A stretch of 64,000 nucleotides of DNA from Hydractinia symbiolongicarpus (GCF_029227915.1 NC_079876.1:32223828-32287827), one strand, 5' to 3'. Positions 1 through 12,200 are shown, numbered from the stretch's first letter. Program-made: numbers and translations. Notes: generated by a model not told the origin, from the sequence alone.

Positions 1-60
1 GACAAACATTTATAGCAGTTTTTACAACTGAAATTTTCATCCTGTATAAGCATTTTTAAA

Positions 61-68
61 TGATAATG

Positions 69-129
<61 letters not shown>
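61..129. repeat. (TAA)n microsatellite
   Basis: About 20 uninterrupted TAA/AAT triplets. A matching tract lies at 15187-15306 in the opposite orientation relative to a neighbouring octamer-type motif. Confidence 0.97.
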
Positions 130-148
130 GAATATGCTTTTTCATTTT

Positions 149-268
149 CGGATAGATTTGCATCACTTTTCGGATAGATTTGCATCGTTCGGATAGACTT
201 GCATCGGTACCGGATAGATTTGCATCGCTATCGGATAGATTTGCATCGCTATCGGATAGATTTGCATC
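149..268 (+). repeat. six-copy 21-bp tandem array, octamer-like core
   Basis: Copies of CGGATAGATTTGCATC start at 149, 171, 190, 211, 232 and 253. Spacing is 22, 19, then exactly 21 bp, which is two helical turns. Five of six copies contain ATTTGCAT, the reverse complement of the POU octamer ATGCAAAT; the third copy has CTTGCAT. Some copies also contain TTTGCATCA, close to an ATF4/C-EBP composite site. The array ends about 70 bp before a TATA box. Binding is inferred, not shown. Confidence 0.9.
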
Positions 269-339
269 ATTTCCGGCTGCCGTGTAATTTTTTACATTTC
301 TAAAATGGCACCTTGAGGCGGACGACGAGCAAGAGCAGC

Positions 340-347
340 TATATAAA
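340..347 (+). promoter_or_regulatory. candidate TATA box downstream of the octamer-like array
   Basis: TATATAAA sits in a locally GC-richer stretch with CTGCTACTGC just downstream. A good 5' splice site (TTG/GTAAGTAG) follows at about 370, where a start about 30 bp below the TATA would fall, so any first exon would be tiny. No ORF follows that I can recognise. It could be a decayed promoter or a non-coding transcript start. Confidence 0.4.
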
Positions 348-369
348 CTGCTACTGCTTATTTATTTTG

Positions 370-2460
370 GTAAGTAGTACACGAAGGTTATTAGTTGATG
401 TGGACTTTTATATTATTTAGCTAAGCCATACATATATTTGTTTCTGTTCACTGTCAAGTCTTTTCACCTAGCTAGCTAGAGCTAGCTCATATATATTTCT
501 TTAATCTCGTGGCTACCCACAAGTTTCTTTATCTCGTTGGTAAATGGAAGCAATTTATATTTATGTTATGTTATCCAGCTAGCTGAGCTGTGCCTCTGGC
601 TTTCAGCTCTAGCTGCTGGATGAGTTTTGCTAGGAATTGGAAGTGGGTAGGCTAAATGCTTTAAGAAATATATAGCTAGCTAGCTAGCTAGCAATATGGC
701 TAGTAAATGATACTTCAATACTAACTAGAGGTAGCTATAGAGTTAATTCTGTGGCAATATAATGATGACTGAAACATTGTTATCTGTGTATAGATTACTT
801 TAAGCCTGCATACATTTTGTTGAGCATACAATATTTCATAAAATGTGCTTAATCAGTGTAACTATAGACTTATTCTTCTATGTTACCAGTAGAAACCATC
901 ATAAGTGGGTCATGTGTACACAAGTTACAGTACCGCTTAAATGTATTCTTACGTGTACGCAAAGTTTACAACCTTGCATAACAACCTCAAATCTACATAA
1001 TAGAACTTCACATAGAACCTTCACATATCTTTTGTTTACATATCAACTTAAGGATACTGTGAGGGTATAAATATAATTTTTTTACAAAAAATTTTATGTG
1101 TGAATCTCACTTTGAACATTCTACAAGTTCTAACAATCACGGTGTGGATATTATCTAAACAAGCTAAATTATTCAGCATACTTTTTAAACTTTTTTCATA
1201 GATTTAATGTCGCAAGAAAACCTTTTCCTTGATCAGTTTTCTTCTAGCGTGTTCTAGAGTCATTTTTTTTATTCTGTTTAATTTTAATTTGTTTTGAAAG
1301 TTTGTTTGTTTTTTTATACCAACCGACATTCAGCACAACAGATTTTTCTTTAACAGGGTATATATATATATATATATTGTAGCAAAGGTCAGGTTGCAAA
1401 AAACTCTTTTACGAGGAATTTTAGATGTTTGTTTTTCACGATGTATACATGACGTAAAATGTCAAAAACTCCCCTCCACTTTGCACACGAGCTCATCGAT
1501 TCCTGCTGCAAATGACTTTGTCACATTTTATGTATATTTTGATTATTTAAAGAAAAAGTGAGGTTAAAACACAAAAGAGCGAGCAAAAATTCATTTTTTC
1601 ACATTTTTAAAACAGAAAAAACAAACAACGCGCTTTTTCGAAAAAATGTGACAAAGTATTGTTGCTATGGTAATGCTATAGTGATTGATTAATATGACAC
1701 AGAAAAAAAATAAAACGGACGGGGAAAAAATTCAAATTTTATATTTATATATCCTATAAACAATTTAATTTGCTTTTATATTCAATAAATAATTTTGAAG
1801 AAAAATATAATTTTTGAGAAATAATGAATATACTGAATATGTGTCTATACCCTTATAGTATCCTTAATTGTTTTCTATTGTTATCATCATGCGTGAACCA
1901 TAACAATAAGACATGATGAGGCCTTTTGTTCTTGTAACATTTAAGCTAAAAAGCGCTAACGATCACGAAAGCTATTGAAATTTATGTTTTTTATAATAAA
2001 CGGACAATAATTTTTTACCACGATTTATTGCTATATTTTATATATATATAACACAATACAGCGATCTTAAGCTATACTTTCTTTGTGTACCGAAAGATTA
2101 CGGCACATCTCTATTTTTCTATTTCTTGGTTGTAAAAGCCAATAAAGTCTAAAAAGGTATGGTTTTTTGTGTATAATTATCTGGAGTAATATTAATCCAC
2201 TGTTAATTTTTGTTTTTGGCGGGTAACTATTATTTCACAGAGCAGAGACTGCTTTGGTAATCTAGGCTTCTAAAGGAAAGCTGATAAAATTGAAAGAAAA
2301 AAAGCAGTAGCTATATATTTCCTTTGTCAATCAGTTAAATTTGTTTTTTAACCTTCAGAAGACACAAAATAGATGGTATTACGATTCATAATTAAAGCAT
2401 TTACTTTTGTAAATGGAAGACTTCTCCGAAATATTGTGACGTTTATATATTTACCATGAA
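370..2460. other. no recognisable gene; simple repeats only
   Basis: AT-rich sequence with GCTAGCTAGCTAG runs near 465-485 and 672-692 and a (TA)n tract near 1361-1377. An imperfect inverted repeat has arms ACTTTGTCACATTTT (about 1516) and AAAAATGTGACAAAGT (about 1643). The short ORF at 843-1070 shows no family resemblance. Confidence 0.6.
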
Positions 2461-2524
2461 ACACTTTATAGTGACCTCAGCCTGTTATAATCTTATTATT
2501 ATTTTGGATTAATCCAATTAATTA

Positions 2525-3395
2525 TACCATATACTGAGTCAATTGTGATATTATTATTCTTTTAGATTAATAGGATAGAATTGCATCACTCAGTATTTGT
2601 TCTTCTAGATGTTTGATACGATATACTGAGCGAGTTTTGATCTTGTTAATATTTTGGATTGATAGGATAGAATTGCATCACTCAGTATTTGTTCAGATAG
2701 ATATGTGACACCAAATACTGAGTGAGTTGTGATCTTATTATTATTATGGATTGAAAGGATAGAATTGCATCACTCAGTATTTGTTCTTATAGATGTGTGA
2801 CACAAAATACTGAGTGAGTTGTGATCTTATTATTATTATGAATTGATAGGATAGAATTGCATCACTCAGTATTTGTTCATATAGATATGTGACACCAAAT
2901 ACTGAGTGAGTTGTGATCTTATTATTATTATGGATTGAAAGGATAGAATTGCATCACTCAGTATTTGTTCTTATAGATGTGTGATACCAAATACTGAGTG
3001 AGTTGTGATCTTATTATTATTATGGATTGATAGGATAGAATTGCATCACTCAGTATTTGTTCATTTAGATGTGTGACACCAAATACTGAGTGAGTTGTGA
3101 TCTTATTGTTATTATGGATTGATAAGATAGAATTGCATCACTCAGTATTTGTTCATATAGATATGTGACACCAAATACTGAGTGAGTTGTGATCTTATTA
3201 TTATTATGGATTGATAGGATAGAATTGCATCACTCAGTATTTGTTCTTATAGATGTGTGATACCAAATACTGAGTGAGTTGTGATCTTATTATTATTATG
3301 GATTGATAGGATAGAATTGCATCACTCAGTATTTGTTCTTATAGATGTGTGATACCAAATACTGAGTGAGTGGTGATCTTATTATTATTTTGCTT
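2525..3395 (+). repeat. 92-bp hairpin satellite, nine units
   Basis: GAATTGCATCACTCAGTATT starts at 2578, 2670, 2762, 2854, 2946, 3038, 3130, 3222 and 3314: a constant 92-bp period with no indel. Each unit contains CACTCAGTATTTG, a loop of about 20 nt, then CAAATACTGAGTG, a 13-bp perfect stem in most units. The loop alternates roughly between a CATATAGATATGTGACAC type and a CTTATAGATGTGTGATAC type, suggesting a partial 184-bp higher-order unit. The first unit, near 2521, is diverged. Each unit also carries AGGATAGAATTGCATCAC, 16/18 identical to the core of the 149-268 array. Confidence 0.95.
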
Positions 3396-3729
3396 ATTGA
3401 AATTTCTATTTTTGTCAAACGAATTTTTTCTGGAGAAAGGACAGAGAACTTTTGGAAGCTCCTTTAATTTATTTTTTTGGAAATAAGTGGCCACTCTGGA
3501 GTAACTTAAATACGAGAAGATCAAATAAAATGTAAATTATTAAATGTAGGTTTAGAACTTTCACGTTTTATTATCCATATTTTGCAGGTCTGCTTATGCA
3601 ATTTTTTTTTCATTTTTTAGTGTACCCTCCAAATGTTTTAACCGTTCATATGGAAATTGGTAGAACCGTTGGAAATTGTTAAAAATATGTCGCCATTGTT
3701 ACGTCAGCGTGCAGCAAGATTAATTATAC

Positions 3730-4195
3730 TTGAAAAGAATGGCGTCAAATTCTGTTTTCAATAAACGAAGAAAGTATCCAAATTGTTACATATTTTTTTC
3801 CATAAAAGCCTTCTTGCTTGTCAACTACCGTGTCCGACCAACAATACGTACGAAAACTCATTTGCAATCCTGTTTTTATGCAGCTACTTGTATTATAGGA
3901 CGACAGATTTATGTAAATTGACAGGTAGACCTAATTGCAACGCACGACATGGTCTACAGACGGTATCCTACATTGGAGCAAATTTGTGGGATGTGCTTCC
4001 GGTATAAAGGAAGCTGAAAGTCTGAACTCATTTTCTTCACAGCCTGAAGTCTTATTATTTTTATTAGATCTATTTATTTTTATATCGTCAATTTAGCCAA
4101 GTGTAGTCGTACTCTTCTATCAAATCCTATACATGACTTCATACAAGAGGTGACATTTCCATTTGTATCCTTTTAATTGACGTTAAATAAATTTA
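3730..4195 (+). mobile_element. non-LTR retrotransposon 3' end, decayed
   Basis: Around 3930-4016 the translation reads HGLQTVSYIGANLWDVLP, then a stop and a serine-rich stretch. This matches the conserved C-terminal tail of cnidarian LINE reverse transcriptases (YGLxSLxYxGxxLWxxLP). The 3' end carries GACGTTAAATAAA at about 4179-4191, the same tail as the LINE copy inserted at 16897-17318, so the two are probably one family. No intact reverse transcriptase is present. Confidence 0.6.
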
Positions 4196-4199
4196 TGTC

Positions 4200-6900
4200 T
4201 GTTTACTCTGTTATACCTGGGATTCTGTGACACAACTCGGTTGGCACAATTTGCAAGCGTAAATCCAGATGCGACAACGTCAAATGTGTTGAGTCCTCAA
4301 TGTATTCGTTTAGGAAGTTATAGAGAAAAAAATTGACGAGGATATTAATAGCTATTCCTTTCTAGGCAAAATATGAGGCTCAACGCCAAACCAAATAGCT
4401 GAATAACACGGCGCGTTTTCGACTTTTAATGTTTCTCAGGCGTCGCGTGTGTGGATTAAGCAAAACGAATTTTTTAAGGCTGAATCATCTTCCAGGGAAC
4501 TGATGCGAAATTTCTAGGACAAGTATAAGGGCGAAATTCAAGGGAAACCATCGATTTGAAAATCGGTTCTGCTTAAAAACTAGGTGGTACACTCACCTGC
4601 AATTGTAAAGTATAAGTGTTTTGATCTTAAGATTTCCTGTTTTACGGGATTTTCGAACTTAAATGGCAAAAATTTTTGACTTGTGGTGCGACAAGGTGTG
4701 TACGTCAGCAATATTTGAAGATGTCATGGCATAATTAGCGTAATATATTAACAGCCTCGATTCCATGCTATTAGCCTTTTCGGAATTAGCGCAGCTATAC
4801 TTAATCTTTTTCGTAAGTGGTGCAAGTTTGACTTTGCCTAACTTACTGTTCTTGGTAGTGAAGCATAAAAGAAGATCTAAAAAGGAGTTTTGAGAGATTT
4901 ATTGCTTATCTCGACAGGTTTTCGTCTACATTTGGGCACCAGTATTAAATTCTAGACCTAGTATCCTGTTATAATTCGCGTATTGCCGAAATACCTTGGA
5001 TTTGGCATGTTTGGAACTTATATAATTTTGCTATAAAACAAGACTTGAGAGGCTTAAATGAGATGCTGATATATAAGAAAAAAAACATCCCAAGGTAAAC
5101 TGTAATTCTCTAAAAAGAGTCTCTACATTTTAGCCTTTACATTTTAGCACTTTTTGTAGGCTTTGCTACCGAGAACGGTGGGTCATTGTCCTGCCTTGCT
5201 CCACTTGCGGGAAAATTAAATAAGGCCGTGCTATTCTTAAAACGCGTATTTCAGTTGAATGGAACCCGTATTTCAGTAGATGTTATACAATAATTTCTAT
5301 TTAATGGTAGCATAATATCGTAATTAGCTCAATTCCAGGCTATTTTGGTGAGACATTTTAGAATCTATTAAATGCTAAAGTAACGTATTATCGCGACGAT
5401 ATCGATTAAGGACTATTCCAGTAGACGCAAAGTATTTAATTCTTTCAGTAAAGTCTTAATAATTGAATTCTATCCTCGCAGTAATACTTATAGGACGCAA
5501 CTACTTTCAGAAGACATCGACCGATAATTCAAATTTTTTTTGCCGCGGTCAAAAAAAGACGTTTACGTTCACTCAACTTAAGACTTAAATGAACGGCTTG
5601 TTTTGGTTATCGTTACATGTTATGTCATCCTATGTTAGATTTTCTACGGGCTAAAGATTAGTCTCCTTACTAAAACCCGTACTCTGTCTGTCTGAACGTG
5701 AGTCGAAAGTCATGTCTGAGGCGATATATTTTTTCACTATAAGAGAGCGAATTTCGCTCCCGTGTGTACTGATCGAAGTTTCCACAACGTGTGCTCTCTC
5801 TTGAAGAAGACATTCCCCTCTTTTCCAATAAAGTAGTCAGTTTATATTTATTACTTTCTTCCACGTCCTTGTTTTTTAATCCCTAGCTTGTTTAATCTCC
5901 ATTTTGCAGTCGCCATCTTGCAAAGCATTAAACACAAGAGTTGGTTGTTTTGTTTTAGTTTTGGTTGCTTTGACAATGTTTTCAAAATCGAACGATTTGG
6001 AAACATTTGAATGTTCGAATTCTAGTTACAAAGACTTATAGAGAGAAATTCCTCCGATAGACGGACAAATTTGTTCTACCAACCGTGATGTTCGAGTTTT
6101 CGAGTACTCGAGTTATGCTGATTATATTATTGCCCTGTTAAATCTATTCAGACCAAGGGAACATTAAAACGGGTAACTCAATGCCGTGGAACCTCCGATA
6201 GCTATCTCTTTATCTCTTATACTAATACGGAGCTTTTGTCTGTCTGTCTGTGACTTTTACAAAGGCAATATTTTTTAATTTTGAAAAAAGGACGAAATGA
6301 TGTTTTTAGAAAAGCAGGAAGCAGGTGGTACGGCAAGCATATGGTATAACACGCCCGTTATTAATAGCACTATCTCAAAATGTTTCTAATTTTTTGATAT
6401 ATCAGTGCTTTCATTCATGGTACTGTGTAAATACTTCAGAAACATTACACATTTTGCTAATAACACCCATTTACCCCACAGTGCCCTAATATTACCCCTA
6501 GTTACGCTCCACATTTTTTTTCGAATTTTCCCCCGTTATTGCTGTTTTTAAAGTATTTAATATTTTTCATTTTGTGCGTTCTTGTCGAAATTCATTTAGA
6601 ATGAGAAAATTAGTGCTATGGGAGATTTTGCGTTTATAACACAAAATAAGCAATAAGATAAAAACTATATCATGAATTTTTTTCGTCCAAAATTGAGTGT
6701 ACGTTTTTGAAGGACTGGTAGGTAGACTCTTGTTACTGAATTCAGTCTAGATTTTCTTACAATTTTTTCTTGACTAAAGAATTTACTCACGTGCTAATGG
6801 TGTGATATGTTTTTGCGTGAAACGCCAACTTTGAAAAACCTCGCTTGGTTGTCGATTTTTTCCAGAAGACTTCTTCCAGAACGAGGGTACGTGTCTTTTT
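4200..6900. other. intergenic, no supported feature
   Basis: Read on both strands. Only short unrecognised ORFs, dispersed homopolymers and two (TCTG)n-like patches near 5683 and 6238 are present. Nothing here supports a gene call. Confidence 0.5.
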
Positions 6901-6904
6901 GTTA

Positions 6905-7450
6905 CTTACCGTAGATGTTCGAATAAGCGACCCCTCCCTAAAAACGAAAATTTTAAATAAGCGCCCCTACTCGAATAAGCGCCCCCAGGCGGTTATTTGA
7001 GTATGAAATTAGGAACAAAAGAGGGCGCTTATTTTAAATTTTTATTAATTTATAAAACAGAAAATAGCATTTATAAGTACACAGCTCTCTTTTTTATCTC
7101 TATTTGATAGTCAAAATTCATCTCAAAATGGTTACGTTTTTCCTTTTTTTTTGAGTTTATTGTTTTGAATGATTTCTTTGTTTTCTGTCATAACACTGTA
7201 CATGGCTGGCACAACAAGTCCAACCTCCCTATTTCTCTTTCTTTGGCCACACCAAGAAATTGGACATTCAAAGTGATAATTGGAATGTGTCCGAAAAGCC
7301 CCCCTTTGGTGTTACAAATTCTGATATAGAAGAGACTGGAAAAGAGATATTTGTTTTAGCAAAAACATTTAAACAATAAAATTTCAATTTTTTAAATAAG
7401 CGCCCCCTTATTCGAAAACCGCTACTTTCGAATAAGCGCCCTTAAAACCT
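6905..7450. mobile_element. MITE-like element with GGGCGCTTATT termini
   Basis: Several copies of TCGAATAAGCGCCC or TTTAAATAAGCGCCCC occur in direct orientation near 6920-6990 and 7390-7445, and the inverted form GAGGGCGCTTATTTTAAA lies at about 7021-7038. The inside is AT-rich and non-coding. A more eroded relative lies at 13925-14280. The superfamily is not determined and no clear target duplication was found. Confidence 0.55.
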
Positions 7451-7639
7451 TAAAAAATCATTTACGCTATTTTAATCTTGTGTTTTTTAAGGCAAACATT
7501 TTAATTGTTGTATATATTTTTTGTTCTTGGGTAAGAAATTATGCAATTAGACCATGGAGGGATACACTGTTGTCAGACGGAAGTGGATTTGTCCATATCA
7601 AATCGATTCTGTCATAGGTATGATTGAAATATGAAATAC

Positions 7640-7833
7640 TTCTTATTAAATTAAAGTCAGGCGTCATTTACAAATATAAGTGCAGTGTCTGCACCGCCAC
7701 TTATATAGGTGAGACGTCGCGTCATCGTAACAACTGGTATTTGCTAGAGATTAAAGAGAGTTTGTTCATAATGCAGGATAGCCCCCAGTTTAATAACAAC
7801 ATTAGATCTACTCCATTGTATTTATACAATTAG
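7640..7833 (+). pseudogene. GIY-YIG nuclease remnant, Penelope-like element
   Basis: The translation starts SGVIYKYKCSVCTATYIGET followed by SRH, which fits the GIY-YIG endonuclease core of Penelope-like retroelements (VYKxxCxxCxxxYIGETxRH). It then jumps to WYLLEIKESLFI and a proline-asparagine segment typical of the end of the same domain. The usual middle, with its histidines, appears deleted. No reverse transcriptase is recognisable upstream. This is a small 3' fragment; family assignment is by pattern only. Confidence 0.6.
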
Positions 7834-7849
7834 TATTTAATCTGTAACT

Positions 7850-9400
7850 ATGGTTACTGTTAAACTTGTATATACTTAGGAGAACTTTGTACTTCGTCGC
7901 AAATAATGTAGTTTTTTTGTTGTCAAATACTTCTTAGTTCAGCCAACTGCAAATTCCCTCCACTGCGATGCGATTCATATAAAGAATATTTTTTATATCA
8001 TATGAAGTATTTATGTATTATACTGAATAGTTCTTTTTTCTCAATCGTTAGTGTACGTTAGCCCTAATTCATTTGGATTTTTTTATCAAACTATCTCCAG
8101 AGGAAACTAATGATAGTGTAATACGAATGTGATGAAATTTAGTGAAATGATTAAAATTTATAGGAGCAACAAAATCGCGTCAAACGCTTATGTTACTATG
8201 ACGTCATCAAGATTCCGAAAAATAACGAGAATATATGTGTTCACTTAAGTCCTAGAGTTCTGAATCGAAATTTCGAGTTCTAGTTAAACATTCAACTGAG
8301 ACGAACAAAAGTTATACGATTTTTTATTTTACAAGGATTCCCAAAGAAGTATATCAATAGTTCTAAATAATGGTTAATAAATCAAGGGCAGGAAGGCCTG
8401 GGAACTAATCAACTCACAGCATCTTGTTTAATAAGATTTTAGTAAAACTCAGGTAGCTTACTTTATCAATCCATGGTAGCAAGAAAGGTAACATAGGACG
8501 GGGAATGTGCCACCCCCTTCGTTGATAAAGGATTAAGTGAATTACATAATTATTTGCGTGATCTATTAAGTTAAATCCACGTAAAAAAATGAAAAAACTA
8601 GAGCCTAAAATGAAAATGAACGAAATCAAAAAAAATAAATAAAAAAATAGGGATCCTGTTAGTAATATTTAGTAAGGTAAGGGAGCGAAAAAATACTTTT
8701 TTTATTAAACTAACCTACAGAAAAACAATATTTCGCATATATGATCCATGAAACACGCAAATGTTTCAAAAATCCGCAATTTTTTCATATCCGAGGTCAC
8801 AACGGATTCCGCCTCTCCTGCTGGTTTATTCTTAATCACTTCTTTTTGCTAGGCTACAAGGTTATGATACCTCTGAGTTGTTATATTTATCTATTTACCA
8901 CCTGCATACCAAAATTTTAGGTGCCATACCTTTTAGAGCTTTAGATATTAGTTATTACTTGAACCCACCCCTTAAATTTCTATTAAATACTTATAAACTG
9001 GAACTGACAAGTCGCAACACAATTGTATTCCATTAAGGGGAATTATTCTTTAAAGTTTGGACACGTGATTAATCCGATTTTCCGATTACTTCAGATTTCA
9101 CCTGAAATTTGAAACAGAGTATTATAATTTGTTCTAAAAGTAAAGTAATTGCATTTAAGCAGATAGTGGTATTTTTGACAAATTTCAAGCTTCTGGTGAT
9201 GTCACAGAAAAAGTGCTGACATAAGAAAGAAATTATTGCTGCTATTTTGATTTATTTATGACGTGCTATGTTTCAGTGTGCCAAGTTGATCTAATTTGGA
9301 AAAGCCTAAAAAAAGTTTTGGAGGGGGTGGAATCCACCCCGCCCCTCCCCTTTCATATATACAAAAAAACTTGGAGCGAATAGGGTTAAGTAATTGTAAG
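7850..9400. other. intergenic, no supported feature
   Basis: AT-rich, with only short unsupported ORFs such as the minus-strand one at 8414-8629. No repeat structure stood out. Confidence 0.5.
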
Positions 9401-9409
9401 TTGTAGTCA

Positions 9410-9802
9410 TTGCTTATTGTAAGGAATAATGTCTGTACAATAGGAGCAACAATATCATTATCATCACTTATAGGACATGGTGTATTTTTATGTGAAACGT
9501 ACAGAAGAGGAGATGCCCTCCTGACATACCGCAGTGCTTTATTAAGTGCAACTGAGGCAAATGAAAGGGCAATGGCATACGCAGACGACGTTGGCAGTTA
9601 TTTGTTTTACTTCAAGAACGGTAATAAAGAAAAGCGCATAGACGGTCCTGGATCGAACTGTGTTGCCAGATTTGTGAATGACTCGCCATCGCAATACGCA
9701 AATTGTAAAATGATGCTGAAATTGAGCGACAACAGACCACATCTTTGCCTGATTGCCGTTAAAGATATATCACCGAATACGGAACTGAGGTACGTGAACT
9801 GA
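9410..9802 (+). CDS. SET-domain protein, KMT5A-like, probably element-borne
   Basis: 130 codons containing most of a SET domain. It begins at GHGVFLCETYRRGD and runs through YLFYF, an IDG segment, a VARFVNDSP segment (the position of the usual R-x-I-N-H-S) and PHLCLIAVKDISPNTELRY near the C-terminus. SET domains transfer methyl groups from S-adenosylmethionine to lysines; the NHS signature is altered here (VNDS), so activity is doubtful. A likely splice acceptor (TTATAG) precedes GACATGGTG near 9474, so the listed start may not be real. The protein ends at the EELxYDYG position (ELRYVN then stop), probably truncated. Downstream sequence encodes a zinc finger and a recombinase-like domain, so this looks like one decayed mobile element rather than a host methyltransferase. 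Confidence 0.65.
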   Translation: MLIVRNNVCTIGATISLSSLIGHGVFLCETYRRGDALLTYRSALLSATEANERAMAYADDVGSYLFYFKNGNKEKRIDGPGSNCVARFVNDSPSQYANCKMMLKLSDNRPHLCLIAVKDISPNTELRYVN

Positions 9803-10342
9803 AAAAGTTTCTACCATGGAGAAATAACAACAAATATGAAAAGCTTTAAATTAGTCATGCTAAAAATGAAAACTTCTGAAGAACCGTTTAAAGCTAAAAC
9901 AACAAAACTGTTACTGCTGGAGAAGTATTGAAAGGTGTATTGAATTCAGAACGTCCTTACAGACAAGAAGATACAATCTGATCTACTGCTGGGAAAGAAA
10001 TATTTAAAGTAAATCCCTCTGTTTCTCCTGTTGCCAAAAAAAAGCTCTTTAGGTCCATCGATAGTTCTGCTGAGATGCTTCAAGAACCGTACTTGAAAAT
10101 AGAAGACAAGTCCAGAGCATATCGACCGCAGGTGTATCGTAACTTTGCCATTCCAGATTTTAACTTTGACGATGAGAGTAAAGCAGTTATTTTCCATGCA
10201 AAAGGAGAAGAAAGAGGAATTTCAAATATGCTGTGACCCTTAAGTATTGTGAAATTTGCGACCAATCTTATTCAGATCATGAAAAACATCTACAAACTGA
10301 GATAAAGATAACAAAAGTAAAAATTTTCATGTAAAAAAAATT

Positions 10343-10834
10343 TGCCCGATTGATAATTGTCTGCAAGTAAGAACAAATATGTCTAAACATTTATCAACAA
10401 AACATAAAATCCCTAGAGGTCCGCTCTACTACGACTTGTTGAAGAGTGCTCTTAGATATAACATGGAAATAATGCCAGAAAACCTCTTGGAATCTCCAAG
10501 AAAGTTAATAATGGCGCACAAAGAACAGAGCTTTGCGGTATCACACACTGTTACAACGTCATTATATAGACCTGCAAACTTGACCAATCATACTGTCGCC
10601 AAGCAAGACAACCAAAAACCAGAAATTCTGAAAAAAGATATAGAAAATCCTTCCTCACAAAACACAATGGTAGATAAGAATTTGGAAACAATTGGATTTT
10701 CACAGCTGCGCTTACGGAACATCGTCTCATCACACACTGTTACAGCACCATTAAATAGATCTGCGAATTCAACAACTAATACTGGTAATACTGATGTAGA
10801 ACAAGTCGTCAAACAGCAAACCAGATATCTCTAA
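10343..10834 (+). pseudogene. C2H2 finger plus linker of the SET-recombinase element
   Basis: Reading upstream of the ATG at 10379 in the same frame gives CPIDNC, then KHLSTKHK: a C2H2-type finger (C-x4-C-x9-H-x4-H) followed by a basic helix. The linker carries an internal direct repeat, SHTVTTSLYRPAN (near 10541) and SHTVTAPLNRSAN (near 10730). The reading frame breaks on both sides, and 9803-10342 is coding-like but full of stops. It sits between the SET domain and the recombinase, as expected for one long protein. Confidence 0.5.
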
Positions 10835-11089
10835 AAAACATATAGAAAAATCATCTGCTAAAAACATAACGATAAGTTTGAACACAGAAACAACTGGACT
10901 TTCATATTTGCATTTACGACGCATGAGGATCAACCCCGGTAAAAAGAAGGACTCCAGAAATGAAGAAGGTATATTTTCACAGAGTTCACACGATAGTTAT
11001 GAGAGTTCAGGCAAGGAATGCACATCCAGCAAAAGTGAAGAAGAATACGATTGGTAGATTGACGAAAATACCGATTGGAGGCTTGCAAT

Positions 11090-12200
11090 GAGTCTGGGAC
11101 CAAGTGTAAAAAAATTATTAGACAGATTTTTCAACTACATGATTGGTCCTGACAGAAACCGAAAGGAGCGTTCAATATCCGTTATCTTTGGTGACGTGCG
11201 GCGAATTTTTGTTGCCGTTGGAGTGAAAGATGACTTAGATATCGTTTTTAGAAACGGATTTCCGTGATCTGTATATCGCCAAACATTGCGGTGCCAAAGG
11301 AACTAACCCCTCAAGTATCAATTAATATCTGTACTCGCTGATAGACTTCTGCGAATTTTTACTTGCAGAAGACATAGTCATGGCGAATGTAAAGAGGAGA
11401 GACATGCACACATTTATTGAAAAAAATAAACAGTGGAGGAAACATTATGAAAGGCAGGAAAATATTTTAAAACATAAAAGTCTGTTGATAATTTTAAGAT
11501 GCTTGTTGATGAAGAACAGGTAAAACGCTATAATAATAGTGAAAATGCTGTTGCGGTCTTTGAAACATTATGAAACACCGGGAGTATTGCCTCATCAGGG
11601 ATCACTTGTACACAAAGATCCACTTTACAAGTGCACCACCCTCAGGCGTAACGTCAAACATGACAATCGCAGAATTCAAAAGTTCAGAGTTGCAAGAAGA
11701 TGGGAAATGGCTCATAGAAGTGTGGGATCATAAGACAGTTGAGCACTACAGTCCGGCTAAGGTGATTTTAACAACAGAGAACTACGAACTGTTGAAGATC
11801 TACGTCATTAGAGCAAGGCCTCAAACATCCCCAAAATTTGAGAATGTTTTTGTAACTTGGTCAGGACAGAAAATTAACTCTGGTGACGTAAGTAAAAGAT
11901 TGTATTTAGCATGGAAGAAAGCAGGAAACTTTGAGAGCAAAGAGGTACCAAAAAATCTAACTGCGAACATCATAAGGAAATCCACAAGCACCGGATTAAA
12001 ATAAAAGCAAATTTACCGCTGAAGTTGCCAACCTGATGGCGCATAGTAAGAGTACGGCGGAAGACCATTATTACATAAGAAATATGAGAAAGTCAGCCAG
12101 TATTGGGACGAATGTGGTTACAGATCTATTCTACGGGAGTGATTACCATGACAAAAGCCGACCAATAACTACTTCACCTGATAAAACAGCAACTCCGTAA
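11090..12200 (+). pseudogene. tyrosine-recombinase-like domain, frameshifted
   Basis: A core-binding-like helical region lies at 11090-11270 (SLGPSVKKLLDRFFNYMIGP). The catalytic region is at 11570-12004: RDHL, then NMTIAEFKSSEL, WDHKT (the beta-sheet lysine position), VFVTWSGQKI, and IIRKSTSTG (second arginine box). After a +1 shift at about 12004 comes LMAHSKSTAEDHYYIRN, the H/W box and tyrosine nucleophile region. The first arginine box, usually RAGV or RSGV, reads PPSGV, so that arginine is lost. Several frameshifts and stops show the copy is dead. Related domains occur in multicopy cnidarian and fish genes. Confidence 0.6.

Noticed and set aside
843-1070. 75-codon ORF downstream of the octamer array as the promoter's gene
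   Set aside because: No recognisable domain, biased low-complexity composition and no splice support linking it to 370.
2525-3395. CRISPR-like array
   Set aside because: The entire 92-bp unit is repeated, including the would-be spacers, and the context is an animal genome; it is a satellite.
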